A stretch of DNA of 64,000 nucleotides from Nymphaea colorata (GCF_008831285.2 NC_045143.1:19743655-19807654); one strand, 5' to 3'. Numbered from the stretch's first letter, positions 48,097-59,894 are shown. Made by a program: numbers and translations. The notes: generated from the sequence alone by a model not told the origin.

Positions 48097-51000
48097 ATGG
48101 TTAAGAAGAAGCAAGTCGTGCCCGAGGCACCAGATGTTGAGGCGGAGACCTCAGCCAATGAGGAATAGCCATCTACTGAGATAGAGGTATACGCGGTGGA
48201 AAGAATGGTTCACATCGAAAATGAGGTTTTGAAAATCCGCCACGAGATGAGCGATTACAAGAAACAACTTTCTAAGCTCAACGAGTTAGATGAGATCAAG
48301 GAAATGATGAGAGTCATGACGGCCAATCAAGAGGCCCTTAGAAGAAACAACCCGGATCCCCCACAGCCCCACGTTGATAAGGGCAAGGGCATACTCAATG
48401 GACCGCCCAATGTAGGTCCTAATCCCTTCCACTCGCAAGCCGGCCCTAGTAGACCACCACCGGGGGGGAATAACAGCAATAACGGAGGTTTCCAAGCCCA
48501 ACCCACCAATCACAACAACTATCACGGTGGGCATCATAACTCCTCACCTGAGTGGGAAAACCGAGAGCCATATGGACCTCAGGCCAGCCAGTATAGGTCC
48601 AGATTTGGAGGCACACAGTGGGAGAATATTAATTCAGATCGAAGATGGGGTGATAGAGGAGATCGAGAACCACCTTCGTGGGAGCCATATAGAGAGCGTC
48701 AGGCAGCGCCAAGAAACCAACCGAGGATTCTTATGGTTCGCATTGACTTCCCTAGATTCAATGGCAAGGAACCCTTAGATTGGATTTTCCAAGTGGAAGA
48801 GTACTTCACATGTCAGATGATTCCAGATGAAGAATGGCTTCAAACGTCCATTCTACACTTCGATGGCGAAGCTAGGAGATGGTATCGTTGGCTCAAGCTC
48901 AAGGAGCCAGTCAATACGTGGGGAGAGTTCAAAGAAGCTCTCGTGCTCAGATTTGGCGAATCTTCCTATGTAGATTACGACATCGAGTTGCGTAATCTAA
49001 GACAAACCGCATCCGTTCAAGAGTACCAAGCCAAGTTTGAGAATTTAGCAAGCATGGTTGATTGGACACCCAAGTCCCTAATTGCCGCGTTTGTAGGAGG
49101 TTTGAAGGAGGAAATTCAGATTGATATCCGGGCTGAGCCTAACACCGAGTTAAGGAAGTGCTTTGCCAAGGCACGATCCATCGAGGATAGGCAAAGAAAG
49201 AAACAAGCCTTGTACCGCCAATGGAGAAACCCCGGAACCGTCCGTGTGAGGGAGATCCCTCAAACGCAAAAGCTCCTTCCAGCCCCTCCACGTAAAGAAG
49301 AACCTAAGCCAGCCTTCAAGGGCCGAGCACCTCCTCTACTAACTCGGGAAGAAAGGGAAGAGCTAATCAAGAACAAGCAGTGTTTCTGGTGTAAAGAGAA
49401 GTGGGACCCTACGCACAAGTGCAAGCACATTCGAGTCTACACGGTTTTGGATAGTGACGCCGACGAAGAAGGGGAAGAAGATCAATCCCCTATGATCGAA
49501 GAAATAGAGGAATTGGAGGCCCGAGAAGAGCCTCAAGAGCAGGAAGGACCACCTCCTGAGGGCGCTTGTCACACCATGACAGACCCTAACCGACCGGATG
49601 CTATGAGAGTTATAGGGCAAATTGGAAAGAGACGTGTTCTTGTTCTTTTAGATTCGGGGGCTACTCACAACTTCGTGGGTGACCACCTTGCTAAGGAATT
49701 AAAGTGTATCATCGAAGAGCACCCAACTCTTAAAGTACCTGTGGCCAATGATGAGTGCCTCCCTTGCACTCGCAAGTGTGCAAACGTAGAGCTCGTGCTT
49801 CAGAAGGTCCCTTATACAGTCGACTTACTAGTTGTCCCTCTACCCAGCGTGGATATCATTCTTGGAGTCAAATGGCTCAAGACCTTAGGGCGGATTTGGT
49901 GGGACTTCTCTACCATGGAGATGTGCCTGCCTAAGGAGGGTGGAGGAGAGGAAGTAGTGCTAAGGACAGTCGATCCTAGTTTGGCACCCAAAGCAGCGCT
50001 GAAGGCTATAGCAGTCCAGAGGCCAGCAGCTTGGTTAGTTTCAGTGGCAGAGGAAGTTGTCACTCAAGAAGGGTCAGAAGAGGAAGTACCCGAGCAGATT
50101 CAGGAAGTGTTGGATGAGTTCAAGGATATATTCGAGGAACCTAAAGGACTCCCTCCACCTTGAACATATGACCACAGGATAGTGTTGACCAACGGCACAG
50201 AGCCGGTTAACGTACGCCCATACCGCTATGGGTACACCCAAAAATCTGAAATTGAGCGATTGGTCAAAGAAATGCGAGAGAGCAATATTATTCGGCCTAG
50301 TTCTAGTCCCTTCTCATCGCCAGTCCTTCTCGTCAAGAAAAAGGACAACACATGGAGATTCTGTGTGGATTACAGGGCCTTGAACGAAGCTATAGTTAAG
50401 GATAGACATCCAATTCCTGTTATTGATGAACTCCTGGATGAACTATTTGGAGCTCGCATATTCTCCAAGTTGGATCTCAGGTCAGGGTACCACCAAATTA
50501 GAATGTATGAGGAAGACATCTCAAAGACATCATTTCGTACCCATGACGGCCATTATGAGTTTTTGGTCATGCCGTTTGGACTTACGAACACGCCCGCGAC
50601 ATTCCAACGATGTATGAATGACGTGTTTCGTCAGTTCCTGCGTGACTTCGTGTTAGTCTTCTTCGATGACATTCTTGTGTACAGCCAGAGCATTGACAGC
50701 ATGTCGAGCACCTTCGTACACTATTGAGAGTATTAAGGGAGAATACCCTATTCGTGAAAATGTCCAAATGCAGCTTTGGGCAGACTTCTATTGGGTATTT
50801 GGGTCACATCGTGTCACATGAGGGGGTCAGAGCCGACCCTGAAAAACTCCAGGCCATGGAGCAATGGCCCTTGCCGAAGGACCCACGAGGCATGCGGGGA
50901 TTTTTAGGCCTCACGGGATACTATCGCAGATTTATCAAGGGCTATGGTTTGATCGCTTCTCCCTTAACGCACATGTTAAAGAAAGAGGAGTTTACATGGT

Positions 51001-52916
51001 CTGAGAAAGCGAGAGAGGCCTTTGTCAAACTCAAGGCCGCTATGATGAGTGCCCCAGTACTTGCTCTCCCTGATTTCTCTAAGGATTTCGTGATTGAGAC
51101 AGATGCTAGTGACGTTGGCGTCGGTGCAGTTCTGAGCCAAGAGGGTCATCCAATCGCGTTTATGTCGAAAGCCCTCACGGAGCGGGCCAAACCCTTTTCC
51201 ACATATGAAAAGGAGCTTTTGGCAATAGTCTTGGCAGTAGACAAGTGGAGGCCCTATCTAATTGGGCGAAGATTTGTGGTGAGGACGGACCACAGCAGTT
51301 TGAGGTACATGGTGATGCAACGTGTCTTGACTCCTATCCAGCAGAGATGGTTAGCCAAACTCCTTGGCTACGATTTCACGATAGAGTACAAGAAGGGAAC
51401 CGAAAACTCTGCTGCGGACTCCTTGTCACGCATGCCAGAGCAACTGAAAACTCTTTCTGTGATTGAGACCGACCTGTGGAATAGACTAACTCAGGAGCAA
51501 GATCAAGATCTAACTCTTAGGCTCCTCAAGCAGTCCATACGCCAGAATCCAGAGTCTATTCCCCACTATTCGTTAAGAGGAGAGATACTCTGCAAGAAGA
51601 GACGAGCCTTGGTACCTAAGAACTCGCCTCTCAAGGATGAACTACTCAAACATTTTCATGACTCGAGCATTGCTGGTCACGAAGGCGTGGCTAAAACTAT
51701 GGGGCGCATTAAGACACAGTTTTGGTGGGAGGGAATGAAAGCAGACGTGAGGAGTTACGTGAAAGCATGCCCTACCTGCCAACGTGAAAAGTATGAGGCC
51801 ATCAAGCCTCCAGGGCACTTGAACCCCTTGCCCATACCGGACAAGCCATGGGAAGATGTATCAATGGACTTCATTGATGCAATGCCCCGGGCCGAAGGGA
51901 AAGAGGCGGTGTTGGTCGTGGTAGATCGCTTAACCAAATACAGCCATTTTGTGGCCCTACCTAGAAACTACCATGGACCTATGGTTGCTAATGTTTACCA
52001 AGATCACGTTGGAAAGCTGCATGGTATGCCCAAGACCATTGTCTGCAATCGGGACTCGATCTTCCTCAGTGCTTTTTGGAGGGAGTATATGAAAATGGCG
52101 GGTACAGTGATCAACTTTAGCACCGCCCATCATCCTCAAACAGATGGGCAGAGTGAAGTAGTCAACAGGACACTGGAGACCTATATGAGGTGTTACGCCG
52201 GAGAGAGACCCAACACATGGGTCAAATATTTATCTTGGGCTGAGTGGTCCTATAACACCAGCCTCCATTCAGGAACCGGCATGACCCCCTATGAAGCCCT
52301 GTATGGTTACCCACCGAGTTATGTCCCGAGGTATGAGGTAGACACAACGAGAGAAGATGAGGTCGATGTTGCCTTGAGAAACAGGGATGACATTCTAGCC
52401 ACGCTCAAACGAAACATCCAGAGGGCCCAGGCTAGAATGAAAAAGGCGCATGATAAGGGGCGTAGAGACAGAGAATTTGAGGTAGGCGACATGGTATGGT
52501 TAAAGAGGCTGCCCATGAAGCAGAAATCGTTGCTAGGACAGCCCTATTCGAAGCTTCTGCCAAGATACTATGGGCCGTTTCGAGTTCTCGAGAAGATTGG
52601 CAAGGCAGCCTATCGCATAGCTTTACCACCTACAGCCCTTGTCCATCCAGTATTTCATGTTTCTCGATTGAAGCCGCATCATGGGCCAGTACCAGAGCGA
52701 GAGGAACCGTTACCCGATGTTAGCCACCGCCCCTATCGAATCCTAAAGCACCGATGGGTCACAAGAGATGGAAGAGCCCGTCACGAGGTTTTGATTGAAT
52801 GGGAAGGAATCGATGGTGGTACCTCCTGGGAGTTGTTTGACAAGATAAAACTCCAATTCCCTACAGGAGCTTGGGGACAAGCTCCATCTCAGGAGGGTGG
52901 ATCTGATACGGGTTAA
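48097..52916 (+). pseudogene. chromovirus gag-pol polyprotein (copy B), two stops and one frameshift
   Basis: ATG at 48097 (MVKKKQVV), about 180 bases after the primer site. Gag: coiled-coil-like start, DFPRFNGKEPLDWIFQVEEYF and the retrotransposon gag core (about 48740-49200), then a knuckle CFWCKEKWDPTHKC. Protease: LVLLDSGATHNFV (about 49640). [18 protein letters not shown] and FFDDILVYS (about 50660). Then RNase H, integrase (HHCC, D-D-E) and chromodomain to TAA at 52914-52916. Breaks: TAG at 48166-48168; TGA at 50161-50163 where the copy at 56793 has CGA; and a one-base loss near 50696 relative to 57321. Gag resembles Reina-type chromoviruses. The breaks make this copy non-autonomous. 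Confidence 0.9.
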
Positions 52917-55900
52917 CCTGCATAGTGGCCTAGGGTAGCCACAGATGTCGCTGAGAGCAGCCAAAGGGCGCGGGGCAAAGCCGCCCTTCATGCAATTAAG
53001 GCCCTTCAAGGCCAAGATGACTCAAGGCTGGGTCGAAAGGGAGGAGAGGGAGGCGTAGTGCAGCAGGTGCAGACCTTACAAACTGAACATATTCAGCTTA
53101 GAATCGATGCCGAGAGAGGAGCGGGAGGAGAGGCAACGGCTCTAAGCGAGGCTCTTGAGGACCAAGGCGAAAGGGGTCAAGTCCGAGTCCGGTCTAGTCC
53201 AGCCTAGGTCTTCGCTATACCCATGCACTTAGGGTCAGCCTAGGGCGAGCCTAGGCGAATCTCTGGTCTGAACCAAGGCCCACAGCGTGCGGGCTAAGGA
53301 GAGGACGAGTTAGGGTCGAGACACTGAGTCTCGAGTTTGAGTTTGCTTGCGTTTTCTTTGATTTTAGAGTGCGCATTTGCTTTGGTATTCAATTCCGTTT
53401 TGGATTTTGATTTTTGGGTTGGATCAATTGTTTGGATCCGCTTTTTAATTCAGTACTATAAATATTTAGAGTTCATTTGGATCTGTATGCAAAAATCGAG
53501 AAATAGAAGTCATTTGTGTGATTCGACTGTCTCTCTTCTCCTCTACTCGAGTTCTCTCCCTCTCACGCGCGCCTCCTCTCCAAGCCACGTTCTTCTTCCT
53601 CCGTCTTACATTTGGGGATTTTCGGTGGCCATTGCTGGATTTCCTCAAGCAGCAGCAGCTATACCCGACGGTATTCTTCTCTCTTAGCCTTGATTTCTTC
53701 TTCTCTTCTTCCCTAATCACTCAGCCGAAGGGTTAGCCAAATGACGAGCTTCCAAGCGTCCGGCGCAAGGTGCTTCTTTCCACGGATTTGTTCCCCACGT
53801 CTTCATCAACGATAGCGGTGCAGCCTCCACGTCTCCACCCGTGAAGGTTAGAGGCCTCTTCGTACTGGGAAGACTTCATCCTCTAGGCGACTAGAAGGGT
53901 GAAGTATCCACTCCATATTTGCGCTCTTAGAGGTAAGCGTCCATAACTCGATTGTAGGGGCGTGCAACGGCGTTGAGAGAGTTTAGGGAAGAGTTCGGCG
54001 AAGGGGAGTTCTTGCTGGAATCACAGCCAGCAAGCTAGCCTTTTCCCACGGTGTAAATCCTCCTTAAACTCGATTTTACGAGTCACGCACCTTCTTCTTG
54101 TTATTGTCGTTTAATTCTATGAGTTTCGTTCGATTGTTTGAGTTCGTTTGAGCAAAGAAAGACCAGATTTATCCACTGCCTTGTCCTCCCTCTTGCTGGC
54201 CGAAATCAGAAAGAAAAACAGAAAAGAAGGGCGAGAAAAATCAGAAAGAAAACAAAGAAAAAAGAAAGACGCCCGAATGAAAAATTGAAGCAAAAGAAAG
54301 AGAGAATCGGCAACAGGAATAGGCGCGGTCAGTTCTGGAAATTGGCCGGAATTGTCCAATTCCGGCCACTGCTGCATTGTTTCCGGCATCACTCCAGCCA
54401 GGGCAGCAAGTGTTCGAGTTATTCGTGTGTGCATTTGGGAGATTCCGGCCTCAATTGGGGAAAATCCGGTCACATTTGGGGAAAGCACTATTGCGTCGTC
54501 ACATTTGGGGATTCCGCATTTGTCTCACCCAAATCGGTAAGTGATTGCTTGACTTGGGCCCTTCGCCATCTCCACCACACATCTGTACACGTGGCATGAT
54601 CTGGAGCACTTGAGAGAGAACCTTGGAGTGAAATCCTCCACATCCCTAGCTTGTAGCTAGTTGATCACATTTGGAAGGGGCGAGTTCTCTTTTGAGAGAT
54701 CTTCTCCTACTTCGTAGGTGGCTGCTCACCTTGTGATCTGCCACCTCATATCCCACTTTAGCTAGGATCATTCTCAGCCACACACCTCATCAGCCAAATT
54801 GCCACCTCACCCAGACACCTCACCAAGATCCCTAGCCTCTCTCCTACGAATTAGGGAGATAGCCCTTCTAGAACGCCACCTAGCCTAGAATCTTGGAGGA
54901 CAATTCCATCAAGGAATATCCTCCACATTCTTAGCCAACTCTATCCCTACCCAATTACCCCAAGCTTACCCGAACTTACCTAGTTACCACTTGCATTTCC
55001 CATTTCCATTTTCTCATCTACCCTAAACCGAGCTACTCAAACCTACCCTAGCTACTTTGTAGGAACCCTCGCTTGAGACCCTTCCCTACACCCGGTCGAC
55101 CTAAGACTTTGACAATAGGACCTACCTAGCCTACTCTACCAATGACCTAGCTCGCTGGCCGAACCTAGCCCGGGCCCACCTGGTCACACCTGGTCCGAAC
55201 CCACTCAGTCCAAGTCCCGCGCCTAGTTGGTTTCAACCTTAGCGCCAAGGAAGACCGCGGCGTTTCTAGCCGCATCCTTGAAGTCTTTGGAACCGGCGGG
55301 CCTTGTCCCAGCATATTCCGGCGACCTCCGGCCACCGCCGGCCACCTCTGCTCTTTTTACGGCGACTCTCCGGCAAGGATTCCAGAAGGTCCCCCAGACA
55401 TCCAGCAAGGCGTTGAAGTGCACCTAGGCAATTCCGGCGAGGTGATCCTACTTCACGCGTCTCTTGGAGTGGCTTGTCTTCATGCCCGGCCTCTTCCTTT
55501 TGGAGTTCCAGCCCAGCGCCAGCCTTGTTCTCCGTGTTGCTGATAGTCCTCGAGTGTGGAATCTCACCTCGAGGCTTGTGATTGCTTAGCCAAGCTAGCC
55601 TTGGCCGGTACACTCTACTCCTCTCTTTAGACACGCGGGAGGTAGCACTTATTTCTGCATTTTGCTTTCAGCCCGACCGTGAGGTCGTAGTTGTGCATAG
55701 AGGGACCTCTGCGGCACTGCGCCAAGGACACGACCTCGTGCCGGCACTAGCCTCCTACGGGTGGGTGTGGTTTGTGCGTTTAGGCGTGGTTTGCGTGGTT
55801 TGCTTGAGTGAGTTTGAGTGATTTTTATCAAATGTATCGCTTCCGCTTGTATTAGCCTCACATCTCTTAGATTTGTGTAGTAGGTTTTGCTTGGGTTTGG

Positions 55901-56082
55901 GAATAACCTCTCTTGTATTCCGCTACCTATCTGGGATTTTTCTAAGTCGGGGTCCTGTCCGACTGGGTAGTGTCTTTGTTTTATTTGTCCTAGGAAAGTC
56001 TTCTGGTTGGTCCAAGGTGATCGTGGGGGTAGGCACGGCCGTTGGTTTCAGACTTAGGTCGGCCACGGGCAAGACCCTACCA
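52904..56082 (+). repeat. chromovirus LTR 2 (about 3.18 kb)
   Basis: Same ends as LTR 1 (TGATACGGGTTAACC to GACCCTACCA). It differs by about 30 substitutions and small indels, including an extra 10-11 bases at about 55330-55340 (a repeated GGCCACCGCC unit). The pol stop codon falls 10-13 bases inside it. Confidence 0.9.
53457..53464 (+). promoter_or_regulatory. TATA-like box in LTR 2
   Basis: TATAAATA at the position equivalent to 45299 in LTR 1. Confidence 0.5.
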
Positions 56083-56371
56083 ATTTGGTATATGAGAGCA
56101 GCCAAAGGGCGCGGGGCAAAGCCGCCCTTCATGCAATTAAGGCCCTTCAAGGCCAAGATGACTCAAGGCTGGGTCGAAAGGGAGGAGAGGGAGGCGTAGT
56201 GCAGCAGGTGCAGACCTTACAAACTGAACATATTCAGCTTAGAATCGATGCCGAGGGAGGAGCGGGAGGAGAGGCAACGGCTCTAAGCGAGGCTCTTGAG
56301 GACCAAGGCGAAAGGGGTCAAGTCCGAGTCCGGTCTAGTCCAGCCTAGGTCTTCGCTATACCCATGCACTT
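56083..56371 (+). repeat. interrupted primer site joined to an internal LTR fragment
   Basis: After LTR 2 the sequence ATTTGGTAT (start of the primer site) breaks off and continues as TGAGAGCAGCCAAAGGG, corresponding to LTR 1 from about 44794. The match runs to about 56371 (LTR 1 about 45074), where it jumps into pol. Confidence 0.85.
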
Positions 56372-57832
56372 GTGGCCAATGGTGAGTGCCTCCCTTGCAC
56401 TCGCAAGTGTGCAAACGTAGAGCTCGTGCTTCAGAAGATCCCTTATACAGTCGACTTACTAGTTGTCCCTCTACCCAGCGTGGATATCATTCTTGGAGTC
56501 AAATGGCTCAAGACCTTAGGGCGGATTTGGTGGGACTTCTCTACCATGGAGATGTGCCTGCCTAAGGAGGGTGGAGGAGAGGAAGTAGTGCTAAGGGCAG
56601 TCGATCCTAGTTTGGCACCCAAAGCAGCGCTGAAGGCTATAGCAGTCCAGAGGCCAGCAGCTTGGTTAGTTTCAGTGGCAGAGGAAGTTGTCACTCAAGA
56701 AGGGTCAGAAGAGGAAGTACCCGAGCAGATTCAGGAAGTGTTGGATGAGTTCAAGGATATATTCGAGGAACCTAAAGGACTCCCTCCACCTCGATCATAT
56801 GACCACAGGATAGTGTTGACCAACGGCACAGAGCCGGTTAACGTATGCCCATACCGCTATGGGTACGCCCAAAAATCTGAAATTGAGCGATTGGTCAAAG
56901 AAATGCGAGAGAGCAATATTATTCGGCCTAGTTCTAGTCCCTTCTCATCGCCAGTCCTTCTCGTCAAGAAAAATGACAACACATGGAGATTCTGTGTGGA
57001 TTACAGGGCCTTGAACGAAGCTACAGATAGACATCCAATTTCTGTTATTGATGAACTCCTGGATGAACTATCTGGAGCTCGCATATTCTCCAAGTTGGAT
57101 CTCAGGTCAGGGTACCACCAAATTAGAATGTATGAGGAAGACATCTCAAAGACAACATTTCGTACCCATGACGGCCATTATGAGTTTTTGGTCATGCCGT
57201 TTGGACTTACGAACGCGCCCGCGACATTCCAACGATGTATGAATGACGTGTTTCGTCAGTTCCTGCGTGACTTCGTGTTAGTCTTCTTCGATGACATTCT
57301 TTTGTACAGCCAGAGCATTGAGCAGCATGTCGAGCACCTTCGTACAGTGTTGAGAGTATTAAGGGAGAATACCCTATTCGCGAAAATGTCCAAATGCAGC
57401 TTTGGGCAGACTTCTATTGGGTATTTGGGTCACATCGTGTCACATGAGGGGGTTAGAGCCGACCCTGAAAAACTCCAGGCCATGGAGCAATGGCCCTTGC
57501 CGAAGGACCCACGAGGCATGCGGGGATTTTTAGGCCTCACGGGATACTATCGCAGATTTATCAAGGGCTATGGTTTGATCGCTTCTCTCTTAACGCACAT
57601 GTTAAAGAAAGGGGAGTTTACATGGTCTGAGAAAGCGAGAGAGGCCTTTGTCAAACTCAAGGCCGCTATGATGAGTGCCCCAGTACTTGCTCTCCCTGAT
57701 TTCTCTAAGGATTTCATGATCGAGACAGATGCTAGTGACGTTGGCGTCGGTGCAGTTCTGAGCAAAGAGGGTCATCCAATCGCGTTTATGTCGAAAGCCC
57801 TCATGGAGCGGGCCAAACCCTTTTCCACATAC
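56372..57832 (+). pseudogene. pol fragment: protease end, RT, start of RNase H (copy C)
   Basis: Collinear with 49741-51208 of copy B. It includes LLVVPLPSVDIILGVKWLK of the protease end, the RT with [16 protein letters not shown] and FFDDILLYS, and RNase H up to KPFSTY. It keeps CGA at 56793 where B has a stop, and is intact where B has the one-base loss near 50696. It has its own six-base in-frame loss near 57024 (NEATDRHP against [10 protein letters not shown]). It is cut at 57832, so no RNase H active site end, integrase or LTR follows in frame. The open frame runs on to 58006 only because unrelated sequence happens to be open. Confidence 0.9.
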
Positions 57833-57970
57833 TTAGGAGAGAGGCTAGGGATTTTGGTGAGGTGTCTAGGTGAGGTGGCGTCCAGATTGGTGAGGTTAGT
57901 GGCTATGATCTTGGGGGTAGGCACGGCCGTCGGCTTCAGACTTAGGTCGGCCACGGGCAAGACCCTACCA
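57833..57970 (+). repeat. short LTR-derived pieces, one inverted, ending in a LTR 3' terminus
   Basis: 57834-57880 (AGGAGAGAGGCTAGGG, TGGTGAGGTGTCTAGG) matches the reverse complement of LTR 1 at about 46650-46695. About 57904-57970 matches the last 65 bases of the LTR in direct orientation (GGGGGTAGGCACGGCCGT to GACCCTACCA). The pieces are diverged somewhat more than the other parts and may come from the related family whose leader follows. Confidence 0.65.
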
Positions 57971-57973
57971 ATT

Positions 57974-57985
57974 TGGTATCAGAGC
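57974..57985 (+). other. primer binding site, initiator-Met tRNA type (related element)
   Basis: TGGTATCAGAGC three bases after the LTR end at 57970. The bases after it (AAGCTTGGAG) differ from the family at 47930, showing that a related but different element begins here. Confidence 0.85.
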
Positions 57986-58804
57986 AAGCTTGGAGTACAG
58001 CCGTGAAGTGTGGGACAGATTTCTGGTTTTGGTGTTTTCAACAGATTTCAGGACTTCGTTTTCAGAAATAGGCGAACTGCGGATTTCTGGTCTGTAACAG
58101 TTAGCAAGAGTGTATCAGCGATTTCAGGGGGCAAACGAAGTCGGATTTGCCTCAAATTTGGTGGGCAGACTCGTAATCATCTGTGCTACAAAAGTTGTTT
58201 AGGGCTTCCGAATAAATTCTGCCCTTAACCAGACGATTTTGGCCTTGCAACGTGTTAAAAGCCTGAACGGACAGAACCTGTCCGCGAGAGCAGTTCGGCC
58301 AGAAGATTACGTAGTTTCAGTGACTTCCCGAGGTCGAAACTAGCTGAAATTTTCAACATAGTCAGATAACTATATCCTCTGAGTGCTGACAAAATTTGAA
58401 GTCAAAACTCCACCATTTGACATTTCTGTGTGTAAGTCCTTGGACTGCCTAAAAACAGTCTGGACTAAGGGTGTGCACATCGCACTACCCTAGGGTGCTT
58501 GAGCTCGAGGTGCGCTGTCGAGGCGTCAGGTGGACGCGACAGTTTAGGCCCCACTCTTGGGCCCGGCTGAGAGCGAGAGTTAGCCACCGAGGCACCAGGC
58601 GGGCGCGGTGACAGGCGGAACTTGTTTCCTCCTCCCTTAGCGCACACAAGGCAGAAGTGTGGCTGATAGACAAGGGCAGAACAACAGTTTACAGCATGTT
58701 CTTCGCAACATAGGATTTTTTTCTTTAAGAGTGGCAGTGTGTCAGTGTGTTTTGGTTTCAGCAGTAGCATAGGATTTGTTTTGGCAGTTTGTTTGCTAGA
58801 ATAG
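57986..58804 (+). other. leader of the related element, no gene recognised
   Basis: About 820 bases of non-coding sequence between the primer binding site and the FHA-like ORF. It includes a GC-rich block at about 58470-58640. No gag start similar to that of copy B is found. Confidence 0.5.
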
Positions 58805-59173
58805 ATGACGGATATAGGTGCCCGTTTGGAAGGATCCAAAATGGACCTGTTTCTAAGCGCCTATGAGAATGGGAAGTACATAGGGAGACTTTGGTTAGTC
58901 CGAGGGAAGACTTGGAACCAAGGGCCAAGATATATATACATCAAGGCTGGTAGTTCGCCCTACTGTGATTGGGTTATACAACACCCTAGTGTGCATGAGT
59001 GCCATTTTCAATTGGCAATCGATAAGGTTGCTTGTAAAGTTTGGATCATCAATGACATAGACACGGGCAGACTTAGTGTTGTTGGGATCAAATTGAGTGT
59101 GATGTTTCATTGCAGATGCTGCTTCTATTTGCCTAAAGTGCAACAAGAGAAAAAGAAATTAACAAATTTTTAA
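58805..59173 (+). CDS. 122-codon ORF with an FHA-like domain, after a retroelement leader
   Basis: ATG at 58805, stop TAA at 59171-59173. The centre looks like a forkhead-associated (FHA) fold: a strand near residues 43-47 (YIYIK), GSSPYCDWVI at 49-58 in the position of the usual GR-x-x-x-C-D-x-x-(I/V), PSVHECHFQL at 61-70 in the position of the P-S-(V/I)-S-x-x-H-x-x-(I/L) motif, then a strand VWIIND and the turn DTGRLSVVG at 86-94. The usual Arg of GR and the Ser before H are replaced, so phosphothreonine binding is doubtful. The tail after residue 98 is Cys-rich then Lys-rich and may be read-through of a lost splice donor. It sits where gag would be expected. A captured host exon is the likeliest origin. 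Expression is unknown. Confidence 0.4.
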   Translation: MTDIGARLEGSKMDLFLSAYENGKYIGRLWLVRGKTWNQGPRYIYIKAGSSPYCDWVIQHPSVHECHFQLAIDKVACKVWIINDIDTGRLSVVGIKLSVMFHCRCCFYLPKVQQEKKKLTNF

Positions 59174-59456
59174 AATATATATTATAATTTGCAATTTTGC
59201 ATAACAAATGTATTTAATTTGCCTTCTTGGTGTTAGAAACCAAAACTCGCTCTTTCTCCAAGCTTCCTACTATTCCCACTATGAGAAAGCTTCTCCACTG
59301 GCTAGTAGGCTCCCCCAACTCGATGATTTCTCGGTTTTTGTTTTGGTAAAAATGAACAAAATCTCTCCCTCCAAGTTTAGAAAGAAGGAGAGAGAGAGGA
59401 GTGTTTAAAATCATAACACAAAAAGGGGTCTGGCTCCCCTTTTTGTGTTTTTCCCC

Positions 59457-59640
59457 GTATCGTACGATATGGGTGTGTATCACCTATATCGAATGATACA
59501 GTGTATGTATCATACGATACAGGTGATATGCTTACAATACACGAACGTATCGTGTATCGTAAGCATACCAAATAGGTTTTCTAAACCTATACATTATGTA
59601 TGCGTATGGTATGATACACACATTAGTATGATGTAGAAGT
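59457..59640. repeat. cluster of GTATCRTACGATAC-type palindromic words
   Basis: Repeated, mutually complementary words such as GTATCGTACGATA, GTATCATACGATAC, TGTATCGTAAGCATA and TATGGTATGATACA fill about 180 bases. The segment can fold on itself in several registers. Confidence 0.65.
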
Positions 59641-59894
59641 CCAGTCTTCTTCTAAAGATGATAATCTATTGACTCCAAATTCGAGCATAAAAGGGCCTCT
59701 AAGGGGATAAGATCTTCATGAGCTATTCTTGGTACATCATACTTGCAATCTTCTAACTTCCTGCTAAGAGTAAGAGGATGTTAGGTTTTCCAGCATGACA
59801 ACAATCAAAAAGTCATCCTTCTTGAAAAGTTTCACAATAGTTGCTGCCTTGTATTGAGTTCACTTTGTAAGAAATATACTTGACATTCTTATTC

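Larger units (their letters stand above)
42962..57970 (+). mobile_element. chromovirus (Ty3/gypsy) recombinant array: pol end - LTR - gag/pol - LTR - scrambled mosaic
   Basis: Order: truncated RNase H-integrase-chromodomain (42962-44745), LTR (44746-47914), complete internal region (47915-52903), LTR (52904-56082), then a mosaic of LTR and pol pieces (56083-57970). All pieces have the same orientation except a short one at about 57834-57880. The left pol fragment and the right one are nearly identical to the central copy. A pol-LTR-internal-LTR order is what unequal recombination between neighbouring or allelic copies produces; this mechanism is inference. Chromovirus assignment rests on the chromodomain after integrase. 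Confidence 0.85.

Noticed and set aside
48286-48778. Minus- and plus-strand frames overlapping gag
   Set aside because: Shadow frames of the gag-pol gene.
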